Of a DNA stretch of 6,161 nt, positions 5,410-6,161 are shown in pieces (position 1 is the first letter of the stretch; each line of letters starts with the position of its first letter). Where the stretch lies: NCBI GenBank assembly GCA_003219995.1, contig QHRC01000125.1, positions 1,228 to 7,388 on the forward strand, given 5' to 3'. The position numbers and the translations under genes were made by a program. The stretch comes from Verrucomicrobiota bacterium. Its GTDB lineage: Bacteria > Verrucomicrobiota > Verrucomicrobiia > Chthoniobacterales > UBA10450. Under the pieces are notes generated by a model that saw only the letters and a program-made list of their open reading frames with translations, made no database searches and was not told the origin of the DNA.

Positions 5410-5859
5410 TTATCCGGTATAGCCACCGTGAATGTAACTCTCCAGATGCGCGATGGCGGCGCTCTGGCAGGAGATCACGTGCTTGACCAGATCGCCGATT
5501 GAAATGACGCCCACCAGTTTCTCACCGTCGAGCACGGGCAGGTGGCGAATATGTTTATCGGTCATGACCCGCAAACATTCTTGCACGCCTTCCTGCGGAT
5601 GCGTGACAGTCAGATCTTTAGACATAATTTCATCGACGCGCGTTTCTTTCGACGATTTGCCGCGCAGAAACACTTTTCTTGTGTAATCGCGCTCCGACAT
5701 GATACCGACCAATTCCTCGCCCTTCATCACGAGCAATGCGCCGACATTTTTGTCCGCCATCATTTCGATGGCCTTGAAGACTGTGCTCTCGGGTGAGATC
5801 GAAAAAATCTCGGCACTCTTTTGATTCAAAATTGCGCCGATGTGTCCGCTTACATCCAT
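5410..5859 (-). CDS. Two-CBS-domain protein
   Basis: A 149-residue soluble protein consisting of a Bateman module and little else. CBS 1 spans about residues 12-70 and ends in GIMSERDYTRKV. CBS 2 spans about residues 76-133 (IMSKDLTVTHPQEGVQECLRVM through GVISIGDLVKHVI). The two G-hydrophobic-x-S-x-x-D motifs (GIMSERD, GVISIGD) are the usual ribose-contacting positions for AMP, ATP or related ligands, so adenine-nucleotide sensing is likely; no effector domain is fused. Stand-alone proteins of this layout are common and mostly uncharacterised. The ATG at 5859-5857 has no evident Shine-Dalgarno. The gene is convergent with pyrC across a palindromic repeat, and nothing visible links it to pyrimidine synthesis. 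Confidence 0.9.
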   Translation of the reverse strand: MDVSGHIGAILNQKSAEIFSISPESTVFKAIEMMADKNVGALLVMKGEELVGIMSERDYTRKVFLRGKSSKETRVDEIMSKDLTVTHPQEGVQECLRVMTDKHIRHLPVLDGEKLVGVISIGDLVKHVISCQSAAIAHLESYIHGGYTG

Positions 5860-5890
5860 AGATCGACAATTACGCGTTTAAAGGGGAAGC

Positions 5891-5920
5891 AGAATACAAC
5901 AGCGTCGGTTTGCGATGCAA
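5891..5920 (-). promoter_or_regulatory. Candidate sigma-70-like promoter for the CBS gene
   Basis: Read on the minus strand, TTGCAT (5920-5915) and TATTCT (5896-5891) are separated by 18 bases and lie 32 bases upstream of the CBS start codon. Each box matches only part of the consensus (3/6 and 4/6). The placement is suitable, but the match is weak and promoter rules for this lineage are not known to me. Confidence 0.25.
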
Positions 5921-6001
5921 AAGAAATTTCTCCGGCCCGGGCGTTAAAATCATGTCTTTGTCGCCGCCGATCTCTCGGATTGTTATCTAGCTCGGCGCCG
6001 T

Positions 6002-6068
6002 TGGAGCGGCGCTCGCGGTGGCGAGCGCCGACTCCATTAGTTAGGCGTTTGAGACAAACGCCTCTACA
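6002..6068. repeat. 67-bp palindromic element, second copy of the TGTAG-type repeat family
   Basis: The arms TGGAGCGGCG (6002-6011) and CGCCTCTACA (6059-6068) are complementary except at two positions. They resemble the TGTAGCGGCG arms of the element at 5343-5403. The first hairpin has a perfect 10-bp stem, CGGCGCTCGC (6007-6016) with GCGAGCGCCG (6021-6030), extended by GGAG/CTCC across one bulged A. The second is AGGCGTTTG-AGA-CAAACGCCT (6043-6063). The spacer ATTAGTT is AT-rich, as in the other copy. It lies 28 bases past the stop of the partial minus-strand gene (6096-6161), on the side of the CBS gene's upstream region. Confidence 0.7.
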
Positions 6069-6095
6069 ACAGCGAACGCGCGGTCGGCGATAGTT

Positions 6096-6161
6096 TCAAA
6101 ACCTCCAGCGCTCGATGAATTCCCGGTCGAAGAGATCGATCAACACATCCCGCTTTCCCGG
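6096..6161 (-). CDS. C-terminal 21 residues of an unrecognised protein
   Basis: The minus-strand frame is open from the window edge to TGA 6098-6096 and encodes a tail containing KRDVLIDLFDREFIERWRF. Third codon positions are mostly G or C, as in neighbouring genes. The competing minus-strand frame, which runs on to a TAG inside the repeat, has mostly A or T third positions and is less credible. The fragment is too short to name a family. The gene body lies beyond the right edge. Confidence 0.5.
   Translation of the reverse strand, partial: PGKRDVLIDLFDREFIERWRF

Noticed and set aside
5821..6093. 90-codon plus-strand open frame
   Set aside because: It crosses the CBS gene's start, its probable promoter and a palindromic repeat; composition is repeat-like (Arg/Leu/Ser-rich) with no domain.
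1..6161. A novel defence or mobile-element system
   Set aside because: All sizeable genes are housekeeping or small conserved proteins; no nuclease, transposase, integrase, reverse transcriptase or toxin-antitoxin pair is visible. The novelty is in RNA regulation and repeats.

Overview
The window looks like a chromosomal stretch of a moderately GC-rich, free-living bacterium, most likely a soil-type member of Verrucomicrobiota (Chthoniobacterales / Udaeobacter-like). That placement is an inference. It rests on the small conserved proteins, on the abundant palindromic GC-rich REP-like repeats between and even inside genes, on poor Shine-Dalgarno usage, and on the pyrR-pyrB-pyrC order. No rRNA or tRNA is present to confirm it.

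Layout, left to right. Positions 1-174 hold the C-terminal end of a family-4-type glycosyltransferase. Next is a 77-residue cysteine-rich, metallothionein-like zinc protein (219-452). Convergent to it, on the minus strand, is a small exported protein gene broken by a 5-bp tandem duplication (504-895). Divergent from that is an Mrp/ApbC-type P-loop ATPase (984-2024) that lacks the usual C-terminal CxxC. A small charged protein (2115-2360) follows, and its last codons form the stem of an intrinsic terminator.

The core of the window is a pyrimidine operon: pyrR (2408-2965), pyrB (3105-4037) and pyrC (4034-5347). Immediately before pyrR there is a textbook PyrR-binding RNA hairpin. Its terminal hexaloop and upper stem fit the known consensus, and its basal stem consumes the pyrR Shine-Dalgarno sequence. 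This predicts translational autorepression, as known in mycobacteria, rather than transcription attenuation. PyrR would sense UMP and shut down its own message, and with it the downstream aspartate transcarbamoylase and dihydroorotase, whose start and stop codons overlap (ATGA).

The operon has been invaded by repeats. A 107-bp palindromic multi-hairpin element separates pyrR from pyrB. A short repeat flanked by heptad repeats sits in frame inside pyrC. A third palindrome supplies the pyrC stop codon. The operon faces a convergent two-CBS-domain protein gene (5410-5859, minus), followed by another copy of the third repeat family (6002-6068) and the extreme C-terminus of an unrecognised minus-strand gene (6096-6161).
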